Assembly: GCA_905182635.1 (NCBI GenBank)
Contig: CAJJCM010000071.1
Coordinates: 1 to 37,122, forward strand
Reading direction: 5' to 3'
From: an uncultured Candidatus Poseidoniales archaeon
GTDB lineage: Archaea; Thermoplasmatota; Poseidoniia; Poseidoniales; Poseidoniaceae
Length of the DNA stretch: 37,122 bases
Shown: in pieces, positions 25,059-33,252 of the stretch
Layout of the letters: each line of letters opens with the position of its first letter
Position numbering within the stretch: the first letter of the stretch is position 1
The notes under the pieces: generated by a model
The model's database searches: none
The model's input: only the letters and a program-made list of their open reading frames with translations
What the model was told of the DNA's origin: nothing
Translations under genes and position numbers: made by a program

Positions 25059-26177
25059 ATGCGTCATTTGAGTGTGCCGAGCGCGCAAACGCAACAATGG
25101 TTGGACATATGCCGCACCCAACATTGGTCCAGTAACGAAGCCGGTGTTACCCACCTTGAAGATGGGCGAAATGCCATCCCTCTCAACGATTCAGCCCCCC
25201 AAGAAACAGATCAAGTATGGAAAAACAATCCACATCTGGAAATTGAAACTCAACCAAAGGGGCCAACGCATTGGCTTGACCATATCGATGAAGAGTTGGC
25301 CGAAACACACCGTGAAGATTGGCCCCGTTCATATGAAATTCAAGGCGATGTCCTTATCGTAAAAATCGAAGAAACCGTTTGGGACTATGGTGAAATGATT
25401 GCTGATGCAATGCTTACCCAGCTGCCAAACATCCGATTAGTGTGTGCGGATATGGGCGTTAAAGGCGAATTCAGAGTACGAGAATTATACCCATTGGGCA
25501 GTCGTGATGGAACGGTTGAGACACGAACACGTATCCGTGAAAGTGGGTACTTGCTTTGGGTTGACCCTTCAAAAGTCTATTTTTCTGCCCGATTATCCAA
25601 TGAACGCATCGAAACGCTTGCATCTGCCAAACTCCTTTGCGGCAAACTTGGCCACCCATTGGTCGTATGTGACCCCTACGCGGGTGTTGGCCCAAGTATG
25701 GGCGCATTACTCAATGAACCCGGCCTACTCCAGGGTTATTTTGTTGGCGACCTCAATCCTGATGCGGTTGATTTACTTTCACTCAATATCGAGTATCTAG
25801 CTTCGCGCCGTAAAGATAAACGCGGAAACCCAGCGGCACCATTACATCCAACAGAACTTCATTGTCGCGACGCCCTTGATTGGATACACGATACTAACAA
25901 CCTCAATCAAACCGACCTGCTTTTAGTAAACCTCCCACATCACAGTATTGAGCATATCGAAACACTCTTGCCATTGTTAAAACGAAATCAAACCAGCGTA
26001 TTGCGCGGTTGGGCAATCGTCGAACGCGCAGAACGAGAAGAAAGTGAAGAGGCGATACACCGCGCCATTTCCTCAGCCAACGGAACGGTAGAACAATTCA
26101 CGTTCAAAGAAGTCAAAGGATTCTCTACAACCAAGAGTTTCATGTGCTTTGAAGCATGGATAAACCTGTCTGCTTGA
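25059..26177 (+). CDS. trm5: tRNA (guanine-37 N1)-methyltransferase Trm5
   Basis: Methylates N1 of G37 next to the anticodon to prevent frameshifting; in some archaea relatives start wyosine synthesis. The Trm5/TYW2 landmarks are present: SKVYFSARLSNERI, the SAM motif VCDPYAGVGPSMGALL, GDLNPDAVDLLSLNIEYL and the NLPHHSIE catalytic segment (Asn-Leu-Pro). The N-terminal region of about 100 residues (LSVPSAQTQQWLDICR) corresponds to the D1 domain. ATG 25059 leaves a 37-base gap to dphB; ATG 25020 overlaps it. Trm5 and wyosine-type Taw2 are related and I favour Trm5 from overall pattern, not certainty. A zinc-ribbon ORF follows. Confidence 0.85.
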   Translation: MRHLSVPSAQTQQWLDICRTQHWSSNEAGVTHLEDGRNAIPLNDSAPQETDQVWKNNPHLEIETQPKGPTHWLDHIDEELAETHREDWPRSYEIQGDVLIVKIEETVWDYGEMIADAMLTQLPNIRLVCADMGVKGEFRVRELYPLGSRDGTVETRTRIRESGYLLWVDPSKVYFSARLSNERIETLASAKLLCGKLGHPLVVCDPYAGVGPSMGALLNEPGLLQGYFVGDLNPDAVDLLSLNIEYLASRRKDKRGNPAAPLHPTELHCRDALDWIHDTNNLNQTDLLLVNLPHHSIEHIETLLPLLKRNQTSVLRGWAIVERAEREESEEAIHRAISSANGTVEQFTFKEVKGFSTTKSFMCFEAWINLSA

Positions 26178-26215
26178 GCGTTGAGTTCATCAAGCGGGAC
26201 TGTATCGGGTCAATC

Positions 26216-26341
26216 ATGGAGAACACCGTTACTTGCGTATGCGGCGTAAAAATTGATCTTGCTGGCGCAACACCACGTAAAGATGGAACCAAAGTTTGGT
26301 GCAAAGTCTGCGGCACCGTCTCTCTCCATCACCGGGTATAA
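26216..26341 (+). CDS. Small zinc-ribbon protein
   Basis: A 41-residue protein with two Cys knuckles, CVCG near the start and CKVCG near the end, separated by about 20 residues, the layout of a zinc ribbon. The frame is open upstream to 26156 but that part lacks features, so ATG 26216 is preferred. It starts 38 bases after the trm5 stop and may be co-transcribed. No name can be given; such ribbons bind RNA or proteins in several archaeal complexes. Confidence 0.5.
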   Translation: MENTVTCVCGVKIDLAGATPRKDGTKVWCKVCGTVSLHHRV

Positions 26342-26358
26342 TTGCGCCATTCTGTGAA

Positions 26359-27264
26359 TCATTCTAGCCCAGTAAGTTGGGCGTACTTTTTCTTTTCATA
26401 TCTTGGCTTTGCAGGGAAAAAAAACCACATCAACGGAATCAGAAATAACGAGGGCAAATTCTTCCCATATTTCAAATCCAGATTTGAATGAAATTCTACA
26501 TATGATTTGGCATCTGAATCATTTTCACCCGGGATATCAGAACGCACAGCAGAGTAATTTACAGGTTCAACTAAACCCAAGTCATAACCGCTGAACATCA
26601 TTTCAAAACGAATTCCAGTTGACAAGAATGAACGCTCAACCGTACTTTGTTCATGCGCCAACGCGCCTTGTTCGGTCTTCTTAACAAAGGTCTCACCAGC
26701 AATGGTATATTTTTCATCACCCTTGTCGATTTCATCCCCACCTGCTAAATCCAATACATAGGTTGCCGGCATGACGACGAGAAAGCACACTACAACCCCG
26801 GTTAACAGGGCCGCACGAAGGGTGGATCGGAACGGTATTCCAGCAATGACTAAGCATTCACTTAAACAGAGCAGAACCAAGGAGACAAGCGTCGCCTTTC
26901 GTCCAATTTTTAGCCATCCAACATCTTCTTTCTGCTCAGTCTCAGAAGAAGAATGAGGAGCACCATCATCCGGTGAAGAACCACTTGAATTCTGTTGAGA
27001 TGAATTGACAGGCTCATCATAATCCCGAAACAACATATACAGTAAAAACGAAGTTGCATTCTCCATTTCGACATCGATCAGCGTTTGTTCCTTATCGATA
27101 GCGACCAAAGCCTTCACTTTGGTTGGTGCGGGTTGGCCTTCGGTGTATTGCCCTTCAAATTGAATGACAAGCCAAGCAGAGAGTACCAGATGTATGGCAA
27201 TCAAAACGGTGCCAGATACCCGCAACACGTCACCGACACGGCTGTGCTGGGGTCGTAGGGCCAT
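26359..27264 (-). CDS. Unrecognised membrane protein with large exterior loops
   Basis: About 301 residues with four likely helices: VLIAIHLVLSAWLVIQF near the start, two in ATLVSLVLLCLSECLVIAG and ALLTGVVVCFLVVMPATYVLDL, and LFLIPLMWFFFP near the end, followed by a basic tail. The first loop holds a Ser/Asp/Gln-rich patch (NSSQQNSSGSSPDDG) and the third loop is acidic. I recognise no family. ATG 27264 is preferred; the frame opens with TTG at 27300, directly against the stop of the preceding gene. It lies at once after the 997-residue surface protein and is probably translated from the same transcript, so it may be a membrane partner for that protein. Confidence 0.75.
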   Translation of the reverse strand: MALRPQHSRVGDVLRVSGTVLIAIHLVLSAWLVIQFEGQYTEGQPAPTKVKALVAIDKEQTLIDVEMENATSFLLYMLFRDYDEPVNSSQQNSSGSSPDDGAPHSSSETEQKEDVGWLKIGRKATLVSLVLLCLSECLVIAGIPFRSTLRAALLTGVVVCFLVVMPATYVLDLAGGDEIDKGDEKYTIAGETFVKKTEQGALAHEQSTVERSFLSTGIRFEMMFSGYDLGLVEPVNYSAVRSDIPGENDSDAKSYVEFHSNLDLKYGKNLPSLFLIPLMWFFFPAKPRYEKKKYAQLTGLE

Positions 27265-27300
27265 AATTTGCCCACCATCCACTCGTACTTGAGTGTTCAA

Positions 27301-30294
27301 TCACTCGTCGACGTGTTGGTCTTCATCCCGTCGACTTCCTGCTACAACACCAGCAAGGGCGATGACAGCCACCATCGAAATTGGAGAGAGGAACGGCAAC
27401 AAACCAGCATCTTCAGCAAGTTCTTCAGCGGTTGGAGGTGTTGGGTCTTCATCTCCAGTAGTTTGGTTGTTTGAAGATTCAGGAAGTATGAGATTGTCAA
27501 CATTGATTCCTGCTGCTGCAAGGTCTTCCGCAATATCGTCTAAGTTATGGTTTTCAACTTCAACAATATCGTTGATTGTTGTTGCTTCTTCCATGCCGTT
27601 CGTTGCAGTGTTTGCATCAAGTCCAGTCAGGTAACGAATACTCATCTTTGCAGGAGCAGCGTCTGTATAGCCTTGAGTTTCAGGGCCAGCCAAGGTATGC
27701 GATCCATTATCGCTTATCACATAGACGCCGACACCAACCATTGCAGCGTGTTCATTGCTCCAAAGAGGCGCCCACATACCATCGTTGTAAGGGAATTCTT
27801 CGAATGGTTTAACCGTCTTAAGACGCTCATCAAGGTTCATTCCGAACTGTTCGAGCACATCTTCAAGACCTGATTCTGCGATTGCGCCGAAGACAGCTTC
27901 AATACGTTCGCTTACATCTGGTGCATTATCTTCAACAAATGTGCATTCGTTTTGCGAGGCATACGGGGCAGTTTCTCCCTCTTCAACAAGTGCGAAAGTT
28001 ACACAATAATTGCCTTCTTCAAGAACAGAAACCGATTCCTCAAGTGAATACCATGATTCAGTTCCATCAATGGCCACAGAGTCAGAATAGATTTGAGCTT
28101 GATTTGGGTCAACAACCGAGATAGTCATTGTTGCACCCCCTTCATTATCATAATCGACAAATGCTCCATAGAAAGTAACTTCAAGACCATCCGACCAAAT
28201 GCTTGGGTGGTCGTTTAATTCGGGTCCAGTCCAGTATGTGTCACAGGTCTGAGGCAATTCGAGGAGTGGTGAAGCGGCACCAGTTTCACTGAGTGTTGCA
28301 GTCATACACATTGTTGTCTCGCCGTATCCAGTAGGAACAGAAATACCAGTGTCTTCTGACCAATCACTTGACCAATCTTGGTTCGAATCACACGTACTTT
28401 CACAGATTGTCGATTCAATTGATGAAAGTGGATTTCCAACATCATCAAAAAGCGTCATTTGTAGGGTGTAATGGTTTTTGACCCCTTCGTCTTCTGCAGT
28501 TGTGCAATCTGCAGTATAGTCGTTTACCAACGACCAATCAATAGTACTACCGTCGTTGCAAGTGAAAAGGTTTGTTCCATCAGACTCATCTTCTCCGTTT
28601 GTACAATCATTGTTGCCATCATTGACATCTTCCCATTCGAGCATCGACTCATCATCGCATGTAAATTCGGCTAAGTCACCAACCTCTGCTAGTGGCGTTC
28701 CGCCGACAAGTTGTGTTTGAATAGTCATAGTATCACCCCATGAATGAATATTGCCAATAAGTTTGCCTGTTGAACCGGCAGGACTGTGACCTGTAAGATA
28801 GAGGTATTTGTGAGCAAGAACTTTCCCATTTATATTATTGATAATCATAATTGAAACAGAGCACGATTGCCCTGAAGGGCAAAGATCGCCATCGTCCATG
28901 ATAGTAACTCCCTCGCCAACGGACCAAACTTGGTCAAAGTCACCGAACCCAACAAGAGTGCACATATTGCCAGTTGTTCCAGGGGCACCGCACATTACAG
29001 GCGCACCGCCATCGATTGAAATTTGGACGATAACGGTCGCCCAATTGATGTCGCTTCCTTGATTCATCGTCACATGCGCCAATGCATCATCGGAACCACT
29101 GTTCACCGCTTCTTCAGCGTTCATGACATAAAGTGCAAGGTTTCCATCTGTGTTGCCTTCACTTAGTCCGAACCAATCTTCTATTCCGTCGGTAATTCCT
29201 TCTCCGAGGTCTTCGCCAATTTGTTCAGCGAATGCTTCCCCAGAGCCTGCTAGCACGTAACCCATCATCATAAACATCAATGGGCTTCCAGGAGGACAGG
29301 TCTCGCAGGATTGAACTTGAGTAGTTAAACCATCACCATCTCCAAGGTCAACGGTCAATGTTTCTCCCATTCGGAAATCCCATTCCCCAAATGCTTCCAT
29401 ATCAAAAGTGCCGGAGTCGGTCAATGAATCAGAAATCTCAAGGTCAAATTCTCCAGCATCAAGTCCGAAATCCTCTGTAGGGATTCCATTCACGGAAAAA
29501 CTGTAGTCAACAGCGCCGGTATAGTCTCCAGCAATATCTCCACAGTCATCACATTCCCAGTATAATTCGTCATTTGATGAGAGATCAGTATAGATCGAAT
29601 TTGGTGAGTCGAGGCGCCATTTAGACGTAGAATCAGTAATCGAATATCCAATAGAGATTTCCGAATCAAAATCGACAGGGAAATTTTCACCGCCGCCTTC
29701 AAACAAGGCATCAATATTCAATCCAATAGCAGCAGACATCTGCATACTGAATTCCATATCTGCTCCAACGAGATTGCTGTTATCATCGAGATATTCTGTG
29801 TAAGTCATATCAACGGTCAAAACCTGCTCGAGGCTTTGAACAATATCGATGTCGAAACTTGTAGGGTCTGAGCCGAAAGTGGTTTCATCCCAATCGGTTT
29901 GGAGAATCGAATCCGCAAGGATTCCGTGTCGGAGTGTGACGTCTTCGGTTCGACTCCAAACAGAAACATCGTCTCCATTGTTGTCTTGAATGGTTTGTGG
30001 CGTGATATCTTCGGAGTGGTGGACATAAACGTTTGAAGCACCAGTTTGTAATTGCCCGATTATGAGATTAAATCCAGCATCATCAGCTGCAAACATAACT
30101 TCACCGAGAATTTCAGGAATATCGAGGCCAGTGAAGTTTTCAAGATCTGTATCAACACTGCTCCAATCGTATTCAACACCGTAATAGAATTCAGATGCTT
30201 CTGTGGGCACAGCAGCAACGCTACTTAGCGGCGCAAGAGCGACAAGAAGGAGGGCAGTCATCAGCAGGCTAGGTAAGGAACTACGTGCGTTCAT
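27301..30294 (-). CDS. Large secreted surface protein with LDL-receptor-A-like motifs and C-terminal membrane anchor
   Basis: A 997-residue acidic protein. A signal peptide (LLMTALLLVALAPLSSVAA) leads; the body is beta-rich, Asp/Gly/Ser-rich and poor in Lys/Arg. Around residues 541-605 two units of the pattern F-T-C-(N/D)-D-G/E ... W-x-x-V-N-D-x-x-x-D-C-T-x-x-E-D-E resemble LDL-receptor class A repeats with fewer Cys, suggesting calcium binding. The end holds a Thr/Pro/Glu-rich stretch (TGDEDPTPPTAEEL), then PFLSPISMVAVIALAGVVAG followed by SRRDED, a motif-helix-basic tail layout like archaeal surface-anchoring C-termini. No enzymatic motif is evident. It lies upstream of an unknown membrane protein. 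Function: probably envelope or adhesion; inferred. Confidence 0.85.
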   Translation of the reverse strand: MNARSSLPSLLMTALLLVALAPLSSVAAVPTEASEFYYGVEYDWSSVDTDLENFTGLDIPEILGEVMFAADDAGFNLIIGQLQTGASNVYVHHSEDITPQTIQDNNGDDVSVWSRTEDVTLRHGILADSILQTDWDETTFGSDPTSFDIDIVQSLEQVLTVDMTYTEYLDDNSNLVGADMEFSMQMSAAIGLNIDALFEGGGENFPVDFDSEISIGYSITDSTSKWRLDSPNSIYTDLSSNDELYWECDDCGDIAGDYTGAVDYSFSVNGIPTEDFGLDAGEFDLEISDSLTDSGTFDMEAFGEWDFRMGETLTVDLGDGDGLTTQVQSCETCPPGSPLMFMMMGYVLAGSGEAFAEQIGEDLGEGITDGIEDWFGLSEGNTDGNLALYVMNAEEAVNSGSDDALAHVTMNQGSDINWATVIVQISIDGGAPVMCGAPGTTGNMCTLVGFGDFDQVWSVGEGVTIMDDGDLCPSGQSCSVSIMIINNINGKVLAHKYLYLTGHSPAGSTGKLIGNIHSWGDTMTIQTQLVGGTPLAEVGDLAEFTCDDESMLEWEDVNDGNNDCTNGEDESDGTNLFTCNDGSTIDWSLVNDYTADCTTAEDEGVKNHYTLQMTLFDDVGNPLSSIESTICESTCDSNQDWSSDWSEDTGISVPTGYGETTMCMTATLSETGAASPLLELPQTCDTYWTGPELNDHPSIWSDGLEVTFYGAFVDYDNEGGATMTISVVDPNQAQIYSDSVAIDGTESWYSLEESVSVLEEGNYCVTFALVEEGETAPYASQNECTFVEDNAPDVSERIEAVFGAIAESGLEDVLEQFGMNLDERLKTVKPFEEFPYNDGMWAPLWSNEHAAMVGVGVYVISDNGSHTLAGPETQGYTDAAPAKMSIRYLTGLDANTATNGMEEATTINDIVEVENHNLDDIAEDLAAAGINVDNLILPESSNNQTTGDEDPTPPTAEELAEDAGLLPFLSPISMVAVIALAGVVAGSRRDEDQHVDE

Positions 30295-30358
30295 AAGTGT
30301 CCTTTGAATCGAGGTGTTATCAAGGTATTGCTAGCAAAAATTGCAGAATTGAGCAATA

Positions 30359-30958
30359 TTAGATGGTTTTTGCCTCTTTCGCTTTCCGACAGACTTCGAC
30401 AAAATTCTCAAACATTTCTTTGCCAAATTCAGAATCGTTGACTTCGGGGTGAAATTGCAACCCAAACCGATTTCCCTCTCCATTTTCCATTCCTTGAACT
30501 TTACACGAAGGGCTGCCTGCAGTTATGAAAAAACCATCAGGGACAACATGAACCTCATCATTGTGCGATTCCCAAACAGTTTGTGATTGAGCAGTGTCGG
30601 CAAAAATAACCCCGCCACCGTTTTGCAATTCGATTTGCATTGCACCAAATTCAGGCTCAGGAGATTCACGGGCATCACCGCCATAAAAACGCGCCATGAA
30701 TTGATGACCAGCGCAAATACCGAGGACGGGAACATCAAGTTCGAGATAGGCACCACAATTCCCAAGTTCTCCGGTCAAGCCAACTCTTGCAGCTCCGCCA
30801 GAGAGAATGATTCCATCGACCTTGCGTATATCTTCAATCGGCGTGGTGTTTTCGATAATTTTCGTATCGACCTTTAGGTATCGAAGCATTCGCCATTCTC
30901 TGTGAGTCCATTGCCCGCCGTTATCTATGACGTCGATGACGAGTGGTTGTCCATCCAT
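30359..30958 (-). CDS. guaAA: GMP synthase, glutamine amidotransferase subunit
   Basis: Supplies ammonia from glutamine to the separate ATP-pyrophosphatase subunit that turns XMP into GMP; archaea commonly split the two. A class I amidotransferase: nucleophile Cys82 in LGICAGHQ, and His170 with Glu172 in LQFHPEVND. IDNGGQWTHREWRML and IILSGGAARVG match GuaA-type N-terminal segments. ATG 30958 has AGGTGA five bases upstream; an upstream start at 31015 would add a non-conserved lead. The synthetase subunit is not in this window. It diverges from the FAD oxidoreductase with a 97-base gap. Confidence 0.9.
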   Translation of the reverse strand: MDGQPLVIDVIDNGGQWTHREWRMLRYLKVDTKIIENTTPIEDIRKVDGIILSGGAARVGLTGELGNCGAYLELDVPVLGICAGHQFMARFYGGDARESPEPEFGAMQIELQNGGGVIFADTAQSQTVWESHNDEVHVVPDGFFITAGSPSCKVQGMENGEGNRFGLQFHPEVNDSEFGKEMFENFVEVCRKAKEAKTI

Positions 30959-31055
30959 GCTTTCACCTGTATTTTCTCCTGTGTTGGTCGAATAACCTTG
31001 AACATGCCGCACCAAAAGCGTAGAAGAATGGATTGATGGTGCAGGAGACTAACCG

Positions 31056-32198
31056 ATGGGCATGGTGCGAGTCTTGGTGGTTGGTGCTGGGCTGGCTGGC
31101 CTTGCTTGCGCGCTTGAAGCAACAACATTGGGCCATCATGTCGTCGTTCTTGAGCGGTCTTCGAGAATTGGCGGCCGCGGCACAACGCAAAACCTCGACG
31201 AATTTCCAATGGGCTATGGCCCCCACCTTTTTCTCAAGAAAGGTCCTTTCCATGACCTTGTTCGAAAATTAAGCCGAGTTAAACTGGCCGCCACCCCACT
31301 CCGTCTGCACCGGACCGAACTCATCGGACAAGGTATCGTCCGACCATCCGAAGACATCAAAACTGCACTCACCAACAAACGAATTTTACGCGATGCAAAC
31401 CACGAACATCCTTTGGTAGAGGGGTGTCAATTTCTTGCATCATGGGGCGGGCAAGCAAACGAACTCCGATACACAGGATTGCAAAAAAGCCAACTCATGG
31501 TTTCAAACGAAGGTTGGGCAGGAATGGTCGGACGCCTTGCAGCCGCTCTGGATGAAGTTGGCGTATTCATTGAGTGTGGCCCAGAAGTACAACGTATTGA
31601 GCAGGGCAAAGTGTTTCTCACAGACGGCAGAGATATCGAGACCGATGTTATCGTTCTTGCATGTGGCCCCTCCGCTGCAAAAAAAATCGCCGGTACAATG
31701 GATGAACAACGTTCGAAAGATTTGTTTTCACCACTCAAACGAATTTCAGCAAGTTTTATCGAAGTTGGTCTTGATTCAAAATCCCTTTCCGGAAAGCACG
31801 CGGTGATCGACACTCAGAACAAATACATCGTACTCGATTACCGAGCGATTCAACCACGCCTTGGGCGTGAAGGAAGCCATCTCTCCGCTCTTGCAATAGG
31901 CGGTCTTGAATCGGACCCGGGTGAAACAAGATATGCTACAGCGAACGAACGTCTTGATGCGCTCAAATCGTTCCTTGACAAGAGAGCCAGCGGATGGCAA
32001 GACCATGTTATTCAACAATCTGAACAATCTAAAATCACGCTCCATGATGCTGGCACTTCACGAATCCCACAACTAGCGATGGCCGATGTCGGTGTGCTTT
32101 TTGCCGGCGCTTGGGTAGAAGGAGAGCACATACTTGCCGATGGAGCAGTCAACTCAGGCCGATTAGCAGGGAGAACGATTGCAGCCGCCAAACGTTGA
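31056..32198 (+). CDS. FAD-dependent oxidoreductase (phytoene desaturase / amine oxidase-like)
   Basis: A flavoprotein with an N-terminal dinucleotide fold, VRVLVVGAGLAGLACALEATTLG, then VVVLERSSRIGGRGTTQN, the RxGGR motif of amine-oxidase / phytoene-desaturase enzymes. MVGRLAAALDEVG and VIVLACGPSAAKKI are usual mid-family segments, and the C-terminus ADVGVLFAGAWVEGEHILADGAVNSGRLAGR closes the FAD site. Substrate unknown; carotenoid, amine or prenyl compounds are possible. ATG 31056 has GGAG nine bases upstream. It ends 32 bases before xth, same strand. Confidence 0.85.
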   Translation: MGMVRVLVVGAGLAGLACALEATTLGHHVVVLERSSRIGGRGTTQNLDEFPMGYGPHLFLKKGPFHDLVRKLSRVKLAATPLRLHRTELIGQGIVRPSEDIKTALTNKRILRDANHEHPLVEGCQFLASWGGQANELRYTGLQKSQLMVSNEGWAGMVGRLAAALDEVGVFIECGPEVQRIEQGKVFLTDGRDIETDVIVLACGPSAAKKIAGTMDEQRSKDLFSPLKRISASFIEVGLDSKSLSGKHAVIDTQNKYIVLDYRAIQPRLGREGSHLSALAIGGLESDPGETRYATANERLDALKSFLDKRASGWQDHVIQQSEQSKITLHDAGTSRIPQLAMADVGVLFAGAWVEGEHILADGAVNSGRLAGRTIAAAKR

Positions 32199-32230
32199 AC
32201 ACTTATCCACCTCCTACCAATGGGCGAGTC

Positions 32231-33010
32231 ATGCGCTTCGTTTCATGGAACGTCAACGGCATCCGTGCTGCAATAAGAAAAGGGATCGATGCTTATTTTG
32301 ATGCGTTTGATGCAGACATTATCATGCTGCAAGAAGTACGTGCATTGCCTGAACAATTACCAAAAGATTGGGATTGGCCAGAAGGTTACCAAGCCCACCT
32401 CCACTGTGCAGAAAAAAAAGGCTATTCTGGTGTTGCAACCCTTTCTCGGCCGGGGTTTGAAAGCATTGAAACAGGCATGGGGGGCACCGTTGATGAAGGC
32501 GATACAGAAGGCCGAATTTTAGTAACAGAACATCAAGGATTCACCTGTATTAACACCTATTTACCAAGCGGCTCGAACAAACAAGAACGGCAAGAATTCA
32601 AAGATGCATGGATGGGCGAATGGCGTACATTCCTTTCCCCTTATCTTGCATCGAAACAACCAGTCATTGTGTGTGGCGACCTCAACATCGCTCACACCGA
32701 AGACGATATTTGGAATTCAAAAAGCAATGCAAAATCAAGTGGTTTTTTGCCGCACGAACGAGAATGGTTTTCCAACCTCCTCGCAGATGGATGGACGGAT
32801 GCGTTCCGAGAACATGTTGGTGATGGTGAAAAAATCTATTCGTGGTGGTCAAACCGTGGACAAGCCAGAGTGCTTAATCGTGGCTGGAGAATCGATTATT
32901 TCCTTCTCAACGCGGCTGCGGCTGCGTTGGTAGAAAACGTTAGCATTGAACGCCAAGGCGGCATTGATGTTTCAGACCACGCGCCCGTGATATTGGATTT
33001 GAAACTCTAG
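32231..33010 (+). CDS. xthA: Exodeoxyribonuclease III (AP endonuclease)
   Basis: A DNA repair nuclease that cuts abasic sites and trims 3' ends. It begins MRFVSWNVNGIRAA; catalytic landmarks are LQEVR (metal-binding Glu), GDLNIAHTEDDIWN (Asp and Asn), RIDYFLLN and the final SDHAPVI (Asp-His pair). Its 259 residues are standard for the family. ATG 32231 is clear from homology. The closing TAG shares four bases (CTAG) with the stop of the converging pcc1, so the two genes use one palindrome as both stops. Confidence 0.96.
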   Translation: MRFVSWNVNGIRAAIRKGIDAYFDAFDADIIMLQEVRALPEQLPKDWDWPEGYQAHLHCAEKKGYSGVATLSRPGFESIETGMGGTVDEGDTEGRILVTEHQGFTCINTYLPSGSNKQERQEFKDAWMGEWRTFLSPYLASKQPVIVCGDLNIAHTEDDIWNSKSNAKSSGFLPHEREWFSNLLADGWTDAFREHVGDGEKIYSWWSNRGQARVLNRGWRIDYFLLNAAAAALVENVSIERQGGIDVSDHAPVILDLKL

Positions 33011-33228
33011 GGGCTTTCTTCAATTTCTGCAAAGTCGACCAATAAAGCGTCGACGATATCGCGTAATGATTGAAGACTGGTGTGTTGGATTTTCACCGTA
33101 AGATGAATCTCTCCATTCTTTTCAAATGAATTCCCTTCACAGTTTGAACGCTGTGATGCTGCGAGAAAAAGAGCCGCGAGTTCAGCGTTTCCAACCCATT
33201 CAATTGTTGCTTCATGCAACTCGCTCAT
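33007..33228 (-). CDS. pcc1: KEOPS complex subunit Pcc1-like
   Basis: A 73-residue protein with the small Pcc1 fold pattern: strand-helix (ATIEWVGNAELAALFLAASQ), then LTVKIQHTSLQSLRDIVDALLVDFAEIE, where SLR...DALL matches the conserved SLRAxxNDLL end of Pcc1. Pcc1 dimerises and supports the Kae1 complex making t6A in tRNA. Short length fits the family. ATG 33228 is best; the frame is open further upstream but overlaps hflX. It diverges from hflX with a 24-base gap. Confidence 0.7.
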   Translation of the reverse strand: MSELHEATIEWVGNAELAALFLAASQRSNCEGNSFEKNGEIHLTVKIQHTSLQSLRDIVDALLVDFAEIEESP

Positions 33229-33252
33229 GTCAACTGGTAGAGGTGGGCTATT

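Noticed and set aside
30959-31055. Near-repeat ACAGGAGAAA / ACAGGTGAAA upstream of guaAA on the minus strand
   Set aside because: The similarity is imperfect and one copy includes the Shine-Dalgarno site, so it is more likely chance purine-rich sequence.
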